DNA of 12,024 nucleotides from Pseudomonadota bacterium (lineage in GTDB: Bacteria; Pseudomonadota; Gammaproteobacteria; Burkholderiales; Burkholderiaceae_D), in NCBI GenBank assembly GCA_023389425.1, contig JAEWEK010000060.1, forward strand, positions 1-12,024. The letters run 5' to 3'. Below, one piece after another: positions 1 through 6,922 of the stretch; the first letter of the stretch is position 1; the number at the start of each line of letters is the position of its first letter. The notes beneath the pieces are model-generated. The model made no database searches. It was not told the origin of the DNA and saw only the letters and a list, made by a program, of their open reading frames with translations. Both the position numbers and the translations under genes were made by a program.

Positions 1-306
1 GGCGCCCTGCACCAGGATGTCGTTCACGCTCATCGCCACCAGGTCGATGCCGACCGTGTCGTGGCGGTTCAGCTCGAATGCCAGCTTGAGCTTGGTGCCG
101 ACGCCGTCGGTGCCGGACACCAGTACCGGCTCCCTGTACTTCTTGCTGATCTCGAACAGCGCGCCGAAGCCGCCGATACCACCCAGCACGCCTTCGCGCA
201 TGGTGCGCTTGGCGAACGGCTTGATTGCTTCGACCAGGGCGTCGCCGGCATCGATGTCGACGCCCGCGTCACGGTAGGAAAGGGAAACATTGGAAGGTTG
301 GCTCAT
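1..306 (-). CDS. purM: Phosphoribosylformylglycinamidine cyclo-ligase, N-terminal part
   Basis: This is AIR synthetase, the fifth step of cytosolic purine synthesis: ATP-dependent closure of formylglycinamidine ribotide to aminoimidazole ribotide. Only the first 102 codons are present; the gene runs off the left edge. Reading from the complement of 304-306, the protein has the near-invariant PurM start: SYRDAGVDIDAGD, then KPFAKRT, the Gly-rich GVLGGIGGFG, VSGTDGVGTKLKLA (nucleotide-binding region) and DLVAMSVNDILVQGA at the edge. The start is the only ATG ahead of the conserved SYRDAGVDIDAG block, 9 codons upstream; no strong Shine-Dalgarno sequence is visible. It is transcribed away from the AI-2E permease across a 116-bp gap. 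Family assignment is very secure. What cannot be seen is the remaining two thirds of the protein. Confidence 0.97.
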   Translation of the reverse strand, partial: MSQPSNVSLSYRDAGVDIDAGDALVEAIKPFAKRTMREGVLGGIGGFGALFEISKKYREPVLVSGTDGVGTKLKLAFELNRHDTVGIDLVAMSVNDILVQGA

Positions 307-422
307 GGTATTTGGCAGCGGAGGCGGTAAAATAGAAAGCGGAAATGCCAGGTAGGCTAGTCCGCTATTCTAGCAAAACGGCCTGTCTTTCACCCCGCCA
401 GCCAATCAGAACAATAATTAGA
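307..422. promoter_or_regulatory. Divergent purM / permease intergenic region
   Basis: This 116-bp stretch must carry the start signals of purM (leftward) and of the permease-hda-pcnB-folK run (rightward). It is more AT-rich than the flanking genes. TATTTT on the minus strand (complement of 328-333) could be a purM -10 box, and TAAAAT (327-332) or TATTCT (366-371) a rightward one. None has a convincing -35 partner at 16-18 bp, so no promoter is placed. I see no PurR-like palindrome or riboswitch-like structure by eye. Confidence 0.4.
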
Positions 423-1505
423 ATGCCCTTTTCCCTGACGCCGGAGCAGAAACAGGCCACCTTCTGGTGGGTCTTATGGCTGGCTTTCGCGGTCTTGCTT
501 TACCTGCTGGGCCCGGTCCTGACGCCCTTCATCATCGCCGCCATCCTCGGCTACGCCCTGAACGGGCCGGTCGACCGCCTGTGCCGCGTGCGGATCCGGC
601 GCTGGCAGGTCCCGCGCGCGCTGGCGGTGCTGGTGGTGATGCTGCTGTTCGCCGGCCTGTTCGGCGCGCTCGCACTGACCGTGGTGCCGGTGCTGGAGAA
701 GGAAATCCCGCTGCTGGTGGCCCAGCTGCCGGCCTTCCTGGTCAAGCTCGACGCCCTGCTGTCGCCCCGGCTGGAACAGCTGGGCATCCACGTCAGGCTG
801 GACGGCGGAGGCATCAAGGAATTGCTAACTCAACAAGTTGCCGGCGGCGGCGACGCCCTGTGGGAACGCGTGCTGGCTGGCGCCCGCATCGGCGGCAGCG
901 CCCTGCTCGGCTGGGCGGCGACGCTGGCGCTGGTGCCGGTGGTGTTGTTTTATCTGCTGCTGGACTGGCACGCGATGCTGGCCCTGCTGCAGGGCGCGAT
1001 CCCGCGCCGCTGGGTCGGCGGCGTGGTGGCGATGGCGCGCGAGGTCAATGCCCTGCTGGGCCAGTACCTGCGCGGCCAGCTGCTGGTGATGTTCGTGCTG
1101 GCCGTGTACTACTCGGCGGCGCTGGCCGGCGCCGGCTTCGATGTCGCGTTGCCGGTCGGTATCCTGACCGGGCTGCTGGTGTTCATCCCCTACCTCGGCT
1201 TCGGCCTGGGCCTGGCGCTGGCCCTGATCGCGGCCGTGCTGCAGTTCAATGGCCTGACCGGCCTGGCCTACGTCGCCGTGATCTACGGCGCCGGCCAGGT
1301 GATCGAAGGCTTCTTCCTGACGCCGCGCCTGGTGGGCGAGCGCATCGGCATGAATCCGCTGGCCGTGATCTTCGCCCTGCTCGCCTTCGGCCAGCTGTTC
1401 GGCTTCGCCGGCGTGCTGCTGGCGCTGCCGGCGTCGGCGGTCCTGATGGTCGGCTTCGGCCACCTGCGGCGCCACTACCTGCGCAGCACCTTCTATAATG
1501 CCTGA
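423..1505 (+). CDS. AI-2E / PerM family membrane permease
   Basis: This is a 360-residue polytopic inner-membrane protein of the AI-2E transporter (PerM/YdiK/TqsA) family. Hydrophobic segments lie at about residues 14-45 (two helices), 65-90, 155-181, 220-238, 243-273, 277-299 and 312-346, with a larger soluble stretch between about 91 and 150. The family signature is in the C-terminal half: LLVFIPYLGFGLGLALA (251-267), then GFFLTPRLVGERIGMNP (296-312) and FGFAGVLLALPASA (326-339). I chose ATG 423 rather than an in-frame ATG at 345. The extra 26 residues are polar, would lie in the divergent promoter region and are not typical of the family, while MPFSLTPEQK is a normal start. Substrate is unknown: family members have been linked to autoinducer-2 export, but the name does not prove this. 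hda follows 34 bp downstream. Codon use matches its neighbours. Confidence 0.9.
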   Translation: MPFSLTPEQKQATFWWVLWLAFAVLLYLLGPVLTPFIIAAILGYALNGPVDRLCRVRIRRWQVPRALAVLVVMLLFAGLFGALALTVVPVLEKEIPLLVAQLPAFLVKLDALLSPRLEQLGIHVRLDGGGIKELLTQQVAGGGDALWERVLAGARIGGSALLGWAATLALVPVVLFYLLLDWHAMLALLQGAIPRRWVGGVVAMAREVNALLGQYLRGQLLVMFVLAVYYSAALAGAGFDVALPVGILTGLLVFIPYLGFGLGLALALIAAVLQFNGLTGLAYVAVIYGAGQVIEGFFLTPRLVGERIGMNPLAVIFALLAFGQLFGFAGVLLALPASAVLMVGFGHLRRHYLRSTFYNA

Positions 1506-1539
1506 TGTGTATGACTTTTTTAGCAGTGGGAACATCGGC

Positions 1540-2229
1540 ATGAAACAACTGGTGCTCGACCTGGGCGCGGAACCGGCACACAGCCTCGAGACCTTCCAGG
1601 TCGGGGAGAATGCCGAGCTCGCGTACATGATGCACCTGTTCGCCGAGCGCACTTCGCGCGAGCATTTCGCCTACCTGTGGGGCGAGACCGGGGCCGGCAA
1701 GTCGCACCTGCTGCAGGCGCTGGCCGCCACCCCGGCCTCGCGCTACATCGCGCACGACGCCGCAGCCGCCGACTTCACCCACAGCCCCGACACCACGCTC
1801 TACCTGCTGGACGACTGCAACCTGCTCTCGCCCGGGCGCCAGATCGACGCCTTCGCCCTGTTCAACCAGATCCGCGAGCACGGCAGCTACCTGGTCTCGA
1901 CCGGCCCGGTGCCGCCCGGCGTGTTGCACGTGCGCGAGGACCTGCGCACCCGCATGGGCTGGGGCCTGGTGTACCAGGTGCAGGGCCTGTCCGACGACCA
2001 GAAGATCGCCGCCCTGACGAGCGCCGCCGAGGCCCGCGGTTTGACCTTGTCGGCCAGCGTGTTACCCTATTTGCTGTCCCATTTCAAGCGCGACATGCGC
2101 TCCCTGTCGACGATGCTCGATGCACTCGATCAGTATTCCCTCGAGACCCAGCGGCCGGTCACGCTGCCGCTGCTGCGCGACCTGCTGCTTCAAGGGACCC
2201 CGAATCCACCTGCGGAACCCAAGGAATGA
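1540..2229 (+). CDS. hda: DnaA regulatory inactivator Hda
   Basis: Hda is a DnaA-like AAA+ protein that binds the DNA-loaded sliding clamp and stimulates hydrolysis of DnaA-bound ATP, preventing re-initiation of replication (RIDA). The 229-residue product matches the usual size. It opens with a clamp-binding motif, Q3-L4-V5-L6-D7-L8. It then has Walker A GETGAGKS (48-55), Walker B LYLLDD (87-92), a box VII region DLRTRMGWG (134-142) carrying the putative arginine finger, and a sensor-2-like FKRDMRSL (182-189). An in-frame ATG at 1498 would add 14 residues and overlap the permease by 8 bp. I prefer 1540 because it puts the clamp motif at the extreme N-terminus as in known Hda proteins, with GTGGGAA upstream as a weak ribosome site. 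DnaA-type domain IV is absent, which separates it from DnaA. The stop overlaps the next start by 4 bases. Confidence 0.93.
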   Translation: MKQLVLDLGAEPAHSLETFQVGENAELAYMMHLFAERTSREHFAYLWGETGAGKSHLLQALAATPASRYIAHDAAAADFTHSPDTTLYLLDDCNLLSPGRQIDAFALFNQIREHGSYLVSTGPVPPGVLHVREDLRTRMGWGLVYQVQGLSDDQKIAALTSAAEARGLTLSASVLPYLLSHFKRDMRSLSTMLDALDQYSLETQRPVTLPLLRDLLLQGTPNPPAEPKE

Positions 2230-2900
2230 AGAAGTTAGCGCTGTTTGACCTCGACCATACGCTGCTGCCGATCGATTCGGACTACGAGTGGGGCCAGTTC
2301 CTGGTGCGCACCGGCGCCGTCGACGCCGCCGAATACAAGCGCCGCAACGACCAGTTCTTCGCGCAGTACCAGGCAGGCACCCTCGATCCGGTCGAATACC
2401 TCGAATTCGCGCTCGGCACCCTGGCGCGCTTCCCGCGCCGCGAGCTGGACGCGATGCACCAGCAGTACATGCACGAGGTGGTCACGCCCGCCATCCGCCC
2501 GCAAGCGGTGGAACTGGTGCGGCGCCACCTCGATGCCGGCGACCTGGTCGCCATCATCACCGCCACCAACCGCTTCGTCACCGCGCCGATCGCGCACGCA
2601 TTCGGGGTCGAACACCTGATCGCGGCGCAGCCGGAAGAGGACGAGCACGGCAACCTGACCGGCAAGCTGGCCGGCACGCCCACCCAGGGCCAGGGCAAGG
2701 TCGAGCACATGCATGCATGGCTCGGCCGCCTCGGCACGCCGTTCGACAGCTTTGCAAGCAGCCATTTCTACAGCGATTCGCACAACGATCTGCCGCTGCT
2801 GTCGGTCGTGTCCCATCCGGTCGCGACCAATCCCAGCGATCGCCTGAAGGAACACGCGAACGCGCAAGGCTGGCCTTTACTCCTCCTGTTCAATGATTAA
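2226..2900 (+). CDS. HAD-IB family phosphatase (SerB/CicA-like)
   Basis: This 224-residue cytosolic protein has a complete haloacid dehalogenase phosphatase active site. Motif I is FDLDHTLL, with nucleophile D8 and acid/base D10. Motif II is in IITATN (110-115), motif III is K158 in GQGKVEH, and motif IV is SDSHNDLPLL (183-192), with D184 and D188 as likely metal ligands. The helical insert after motif I (about 18-85) is a C1-type cap, as in subfamily IB (SerB and CicA relatives). It probably removes phosphate from a small molecule; the substrate cannot be read from sequence. Related proteins are annotated variously as phosphoserine phosphatase-like, histidinol-phosphatase-like or simply HAD-IB. 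Its ATG shares bases with the hda stop (ATGA), which implies translational coupling. It also overlaps pcnB by 8 bp, so it belongs to the same transcript. Confidence 0.92.
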   Translation: MKKLALFDLDHTLLPIDSDYEWGQFLVRTGAVDAAEYKRRNDQFFAQYQAGTLDPVEYLEFALGTLARFPRRELDAMHQQYMHEVVTPAIRPQAVELVRRHLDAGDLVAIITATNRFVTAPIAHAFGVEHLIAAQPEEDEHGNLTGKLAGTPTQGQGKVEHMHAWLGRLGTPFDSFASSHFYSDSHNDLPLLSVVSHPVATNPSDRLKEHANAQGWPLLLLFND

Positions 2901-4263
2901 AAAATTCTTCCGTAAGATTCTTGGCGTGAAAGACCAGCGCGATCCGACCGAACCCCTGATCCTCGGCCCCGCCGAACACGGGATCGACCCCAGGCTGGTC
3001 TCGTCCAACGCGGTGCGCGTGACCCACACCCTGCAGGAAGCCGGCTTCAAGGCATTCGTGGTGGGCGGCGCCGTGCGCGACCTGCTGCTGGGGGTGAAGC
3101 CGAAGGACTTCGACATCGCCACCGACGCCACTCCGGAAGAAGTGAAACGCCTGTTCCGGCGCGCCTTCATCATCGGCCGCCGCTTCCAGATCGTGCACGT
3201 GATGTTCGGCCAGGAGCTGCTGGAAGTGACCACCTTCCGCGGCAACGGCAGCGACAACGCGCCCAAGGACGAGCACGGGCGCGTCCTGCGCGACAACCAG
3301 TTCGGCCCGCAGCACGAGGATGCGGCGCGGCGCGACTTCACCATCAACGCCATGTACTACGACCCGGCCACCCAGAGTGTGCTGGACTACCACGGCGGCA
3401 CCGCCGACATCCGCGACAAGGTGCTGCGCATCATCGGCCAACCGGAAGCGCGCTACCGCGAAGACCCGGTGCGCATGCTGCGCGTGGTGCGCTTCGCCGC
3501 CAAGCTCGGCTTCACCATCGAGCCCGCCACGCGCGCGCCGATCCCGGTGATGGCGACCCTGATCGACAACGTGCCGACCGCGCGCGTGTTCGACGAAATG
3601 CTCAAGCTCCTGATGAGCGGGCACGCGATGGCCTGCCTGAACCAGCTGCGCGCCGCCGGCCTGCACCACGGCCTGCTGCCGCTGCTCGACGTGGTGCTGG
3701 AGCAGCCGATCGGCATGAAGTTCGTCACGCTGGCGCTGGAATCGACCGACGACCGGGTCAAGGCCGGCAAGGGCGTGTCGCCCGGTTTCCTGTTCGCCTC
3801 GCTGCTGTGGCACCAGGTGCTGGAAAAGTGGAACGCCTACCGCGCCGCCGGCGAGTCGCCGATCCCGGCCCTGCACCTGGCTGCCGACGACGTGCTGGAA
3901 GCGCAGACGGAGAACCTGGCCCTGCAGCGCCGCATCGCGTCCGACATGCGCGACATCTGGGCCATGCAGCCGCGCTTCGAGCGCCGCACCGGCAAGGGCC
4001 CCTACAAGCTGCTGGAAAACGCGCGCTTCCGCGCGGGCTACGATTTCCTGCTGCTGCGCTGCGAGTCGGGCGAGATCGATGCCGAGCTGGGCGACTGGTG
4101 GAGCGCCTTCGTCGACGGCGACAACACCGAGCGCGAGCGCCTGCAGAGCAATACCAGCAGCAGCGGCGGTGCCAAGCGCAAGCGCGCGCCGCGCCGCTCC
4201 AGGAAACGCGGCAGCGGCGAAGGCGGCGAAGCACCCGCCGCAACCGCACCAGGCGAGGAATGA
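2893..4263 (+). CDS. pcnB: Poly(A) polymerase I
   Basis: PcnB adds 3' poly(A) tails to RNA, marking transcripts and decay intermediates for exonucleases. The 456-residue product has the class II nucleotidyltransferase head: FVVGGAVRDLLLG (55-67) and the catalytic DFDIATDA (72-79, with D72 and D74 as metal ligands). It also has TTFRG (113-117), RRDFTINAMYYDP (146-158) and YREDPVRMLRVVRFAAKLGF (188-207). The last two blocks and the long arginine-rich C-terminal tail (KRKRAPRRSRKR, about 428-439, then acidic and Ala-rich residues) favour PcnB over CCA-adding enzyme, which it otherwise resembles. The tail is probably an RNA-binding extension. The gene overlaps the HAD phosphatase by 8 bp and folK by 4 bp. 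No Shine-Dalgarno sequence is visible, and the pyrimidine-rich CTCCTCCT just upstream is the opposite of one, so translation probably depends on coupling. Confidence 0.95.
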   Translation: MIKKFFRKILGVKDQRDPTEPLILGPAEHGIDPRLVSSNAVRVTHTLQEAGFKAFVVGGAVRDLLLGVKPKDFDIATDATPEEVKRLFRRAFIIGRRFQIVHVMFGQELLEVTTFRGNGSDNAPKDEHGRVLRDNQFGPQHEDAARRDFTINAMYYDPATQSVLDYHGGTADIRDKVLRIIGQPEARYREDPVRMLRVVRFAAKLGFTIEPATRAPIPVMATLIDNVPTARVFDEMLKLLMSGHAMACLNQLRAAGLHHGLLPLLDVVLEQPIGMKFVTLALESTDDRVKAGKGVSPGFLFASLLWHQVLEKWNAYRAAGESPIPALHLAADDVLEAQTENLALQRRIASDMRDIWAMQPRFERRTGKGPYKLLENARFRAGYDFLLLRCESGEIDAELGDWWSAFVDGDNTERERLQSNTSSSGGAKRKRAPRRSRKRGSGEGGEAPAATAPGEE

Positions 4264-4733
4264 TCGCCTACATCGGCATCGGCGCCAACCTCGGCGATGC
4301 CGCCGCCAACGTGCGGGATGCGATCGCACGGCTGGCGCGCCTGCCGCACACGCGCCTGCTGAGCGCTTCCGGCAGCTACCGCACGGCGCCCATCGATTCC
4401 TCCGGCCCGGACTACATCAACGCCGTCGCCAGCCTCGACACGGAACTGGACGCGCACGCCCTGCTGGCCGAATTGCAGGCGATCGAACTGGCCCACGGCC
4501 GCGAGCGCCCCTACCGCAACGCGCCGCGCACGCTGGACCTCGACCTGCTGTTGTACGGCGACGCGATCATCGCTTCACCCACCTTGAGCGTGCCGCATCC
4601 GCGCATGCTGGAGCGCGCCTTCGTGCTGGCGCCGCTGCTGGAGATCGCACCGGACATCGCGGTGCCCGGCCACGGCCCCGCGCGCGCGCGCCTCGGCGCC
4701 GTCGCCACGCAGGCGATCGAGCGCCTGTCCTAG
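4260..4733 (+). CDS. folK: 6-hydroxymethyl-7,8-dihydropterin pyrophosphokinase (HPPK)
   Basis: FolK transfers pyrophosphate from ATP to 6-hydroxymethyl-dihydropterin, the step before dihydropteroate synthase in folate synthesis. The 157-residue product is full length for a single-domain HPPK. Visible landmarks are the N-terminal AYIGIGANLGD (3-13), SGSYRTAPI (37-45) for pterin contact, and the HPPK signature NAPRTLDLDLLLYG (87-100), in which D93 and D95 should bind the two Mg ions. VPHPRMLERAFVLAPLLEI (111-129) is the usual C-terminal block. The ATG overlaps the pcnB stop as ATGA, with GAGGA directly before it. The pcnB-folK pairing is common in proteobacteria. The gene ends in a TAG whose CTAG context is also the stop of the opposing transporter, leaving no room for a separate terminator. 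Confidence 0.96.
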   Translation: MIAYIGIGANLGDAAANVRDAIARLARLPHTRLLSASGSYRTAPIDSSGPDYINAVASLDTELDAHALLAELQAIELAHGRERPYRNAPRTLDLDLLLYGDAIIASPTLSVPHPRMLERAFVLAPLLEIAPDIAVPGHGPARARLGAVATQAIERLS

Positions 4734-5950
4734 AACCGCAGCGCCAGATAGGCGCCGGCGACCGCCAGCGTCGCCAGCGTGACCGGCACCCCGACGCGCG
4801 CATGGCGCTTCCAGTCGATGGCGACGCCGCGCCGGGCCGCGGCATCGACCACGATGATGTTGGCGATGCTGCCGACGATCAGCAGGTTGCCCGACAAGGT
4901 GCTGACCAGCGCCAGCAGCACGCCGCCGATCCCGTGCACGACGGGAAGCAGCAGCATCACGGCAGGCACGTTGGACACCAGGTTGGACAGCAGGAAGCTC
5001 GCCGCGAACAGCGATCCGGGCTGGTCCAGCCGCACCCCGAGCGATGCCAGCCAGGCGATCGCCTGTTCGGTCAGCCCGGTCCCTTGCAGCGCATGGTTGA
5101 CCACGAACAGGCTCATGAACAGGACCAGCAGCTCCCAATCCACCAGCCCCAGCATATTGCGCGAGCGCAGTTGCCGGCTCATCAGCAAGACGCCGGCGCC
5201 GATCAGCGCCATGTGTTCGCGCGGCCAGGGCGCCACCAGGAAGGCCACCAGCAGTGCGCCCGCGATCGCCAGGCCCTTGGTGGTCTGCCAGGCGTCGAAG
5301 GGAACGCCGCCGGCCTCCGCGGTATCGCCCGCCGCGGGCCCGTCATCGTCCCAGCGCCCGCGCGTCTGCCACACGATCAGCGCCCAGCTCGCAAGCAGGC
5401 CCAGGCCGACCGGCAGGATCGCATCCAGGAAATAGCCGTAGAAAGGCAGGCGCAGCGTCTGCCCGATCAGCATGTTCTGGGGATTGCCGATCAGGGTCGC
5501 GGCCGAACCGATATTCGCCGCGCACGCCAGCGCCAGCAGGAAAGGAACCGGCGCCAGCTTCTTCTGCCGGCAGGCGTCGATCAGCACCGGCGCCATCGCC
5601 AGGCAGACGATGTCGTTGCTGAACACGGCCGACAGTGCCGCCGCGACCAGGACCAGCACGCCCAGCAGCGCGGCCGGGCCCAGCGCCATCACGCCCAGCT
5701 TGCGCGTGATCCAGTCGTAGAATCCGCCGAGCCGCATCTGCGCCGACACCACCATGAAGGCAAACAGCAAGGTCATGGTCGGCAGATCGATCGCGTCGAC
5801 CGCCTCGCGCAGGCTCAAGGCATCGATGCTGACCAGCGCAATGGCGCCCAGCAGCGCCACGCCGGTCCGGTCGAGCCGGAGATAGGGCAGCCCGCCCAGG
5901 ATCATGCCGAGATAGACGATGAGGAAGATGATGAGGATAGTCGTGGCCAT
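4730..5950 (-). CDS. ArsB/NhaD/SLC13-type ion transporter
   Basis: This 406-residue inner-membrane carrier belongs to the ion transporter superfamily (ArsB, NhaD and SLC13/DASS relatives). It has two inverted halves of hydrophobic helices joined by a hydrophilic loop at about 196-222. The first half carries a re-entrant-type motif, SNDIVCL (111-117), followed by NIGSAATLIGNPQN (146-159). The second half repeats the pattern with LVSNVPAVMLL (324-334) and TLSGNLLIVGSIANIIVV (351-368). These paired SN(D/V)-x and G(N/S)-x-x-N elements form the anion or cation site in family members. The substrate is not readable: arsenite, dicarboxylate, sulfate and sodium/proton exchange are all possible, and no arsR or arsC lies next to it to favour arsenic. 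It sits on the opposite strand between folK and panB. Its start is 102 bp from panB, and its stop overlaps the folK stop. Confidence 0.87.
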   Translation of the reverse strand: MATTILIIFLIVYLGMILGGLPYLRLDRTGVALLGAIALVSIDALSLREAVDAIDLPTMTLLFAFMVVSAQMRLGGFYDWITRKLGVMALGPAALLGVLVLVAAALSAVFSNDIVCLAMAPVLIDACRQKKLAPVPFLLALACAANIGSAATLIGNPQNMLIGQTLRLPFYGYFLDAILPVGLGLLASWALIVWQTRGRWDDDGPAAGDTAEAGGVPFDAWQTTKGLAIAGALLVAFLVAPWPREHMALIGAGVLLMSRQLRSRNMLGLVDWELLVLFMSLFVVNHALQGTGLTEQAIAWLASLGVRLDQPGSLFAASFLLSNLVSNVPAVMLLLPVVHGIGGVLLALVSTLSGNLLIVGSIANIIVVDAAARRGVAIDWKRHARVGVPVTLATLAVAGAYLALRF

Positions 5951-5970
5951 ATCTCATCTTAACAAACGTG

Positions 5971-6000
5971 CTTGCCGGACGTGCACCGGCTTCCGGCAAG
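5971..6000. repeat. Perfect 9-bp inverted repeat in divergent promoter region
   Basis: CTTGCCGGA (5971-5979) and TCCGGCAAG (5992-6000) are exact reverse complements separated by 12 bases. A second copy of CCGGC (5986-5990) lies inside the loop, so GCCGG (5974-5978) could pair with either copy and give two alternative hairpins. The repeat lies in the 102-bp gap between the leftward transporter and panB, 20 bp from the transporter ATG and 52 bp from the panB ATG. It could be an operator for either gene or a leader hairpin. The ATTTT that follows is too short a T-run for a good terminator. Confidence 0.6.
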
Positions 6001-6040
6001 ATTTTGGCGGCGGCATTACACTACGCCGTCGGATTTCAAT

Positions 6041-6047
6041 GGAAGGA
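6041..6047 (+). promoter_or_regulatory. panB ribosome binding site
   Basis: GGAAGGA lies 5 bases before the ATG at 6053. It is among the best Shine-Dalgarno matches in the window and decides the panB start against an in-frame upstream ATG at 5972, which would lie inside the inverted repeat. A weaker AGGG (6069-6072) sits 7 bases before an internal in-frame ATG at 6080, so a second start nine codons downstream is possible. Confidence 0.75.
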
Positions 6048-6052
6048 TTTGT

Positions 6053-6916
6053 ATGAGCGGATATCTGCAGGGCAAGGACATGGCAAGTGGCAACGTACCG
6101 GCGCCGGCCCCCGTCACGCCGGTGGCCAAGGCAGTGACCATTCCCTCGCTGCTGGCGATGCGTGCGGCCGGCGAGAAGATCGGCATGCTGACCTGCTACG
6201 ACGCCAGTTTCGCGTCCCTGATGGACCGCTGCGGCGTCGACGTGCTGCTGATCGGCGACTCGCTCGGCATGGTGTGCTCCGGCTACGATTCGACGCTGCC
6301 GGTGACGGTGGCCGACGTCGCCTACCACACGGCGGCGGTGGCGCGCGGCAGCAAGAACGCGATGATCGTCGCCGACATGCCCTTCGGCAGCTATGGCACG
6401 CCCGAGCAGGCCCTGGCCAATGCCGTGATCCTGATGCAGGCCGGCGCCCACATGGTCAAGATCGAGGGCGGCGCGTGGCTGGCGCCGACCATCCGCTTCC
6501 TGGCCGAGCGCGCGGTGCCGGTGTGCGCCCACCTGGGCCTGACCCCGCAATTCGTGCACCAGCTGGGCGGCTACAAGGTGCAGGGCAAGACCGAACAATC
6601 GGCCGAACGCCTCAAGCAGGACGCGCTGGCCCTGCAGGAAGCGGGCGCCGCGCTGGTGGTGCTGGAAGCGATCCCGTCCGCGCTGGGCAGGGAAACCACC
6701 GCGCTGCTGGCGATCCCGACCATCGGCATCGGCGCCGGCCCGGACTGTTCCGGCCAGGTGCTGGTGATGCACGATATGCTGGGCGTCTTCCCCGGCCGCA
6801 AGGCGCGCTTCGTGCGCAATTTCATGGACGGCCAGACCAGCGTCGAGGCCGCCATCCGCGCCTACGTCGCCGCGGTCAAGGACGGCAGCTTCCCGGCGCA
6901 GGAGCACTGCTTCTAG
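6053..6916 (+). CDS. panB: 3-methyl-2-oxobutanoate hydroxymethyltransferase
   Basis: PanB makes ketopantoate from 2-oxoisovalerate and 5,10-methylene-tetrahydrofolate, the first committed step of pantothenate and CoA synthesis. The 287-residue cytosolic TIM-barrel protein is about 23 residues longer than E. coli PanB, all at the N-terminus (an Ala/Pro/Val-rich leader before VTIPSLLAMRAAGEKI). Active-site residues line up at a constant offset of 24 from the E. coli numbering: D69 (LIGDSLGM), D108 (VADMPFGSY), K136 and E138 (MVKIEGG), and E205 (VLEAIP). The block IGIGAGPDCSGQVLVMHDMLG (224-244) is classic PanB. The start is set by GGAAGGA. panC does not follow; thpR begins 6 bp after the stop. 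PanB uses a folate cofactor, so folK nearby is metabolically relevant, although a transporter on the other strand separates them. Confidence 0.97.
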   Translation: MSGYLQGKDMASGNVPAPAPVTPVAKAVTIPSLLAMRAAGEKIGMLTCYDASFASLMDRCGVDVLLIGDSLGMVCSGYDSTLPVTVADVAYHTAAVARGSKNAMIVADMPFGSYGTPEQALANAVILMQAGAHMVKIEGGAWLAPTIRFLAERAVPVCAHLGLTPQFVHQLGGYKVQGKTEQSAERLKQDALALQEAGAALVVLEAIPSALGRETTALLAIPTIGIGAGPDCSGQVLVMHDMLGVFPGRKARFVRNFMDGQTSVEAAIRAYVAAVKDGSFPAQEHCF

Positions 6917-6922
6917 ACCGCC

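Noticed and set aside
345..422. Upstream in-frame start for the AI-2E permease
   Set aside because: The added 26 residues are polar, precede the normal family start and would occupy the divergent promoter region.
1498..1539. Upstream start for hda overlapping the permease
   Set aside because: It would bury the clamp-binding motif behind 14 unrelated residues, whereas known Hda proteins carry it at the N-terminus.
2890..4329. Long leftward frame opposite pcnB
   Set aside because: Composition is typical of an antisense shadow in GC-rich DNA, and the forward frame is unmistakable PcnB.
4079..5962. A 627-codon forward frame crossing the end of pcnB, folK and the antisense of the transporter
   Set aside because: It cuts across three real genes in the wrong frame, and the product is Arg/Gln/His/Ala-rich with no domain.
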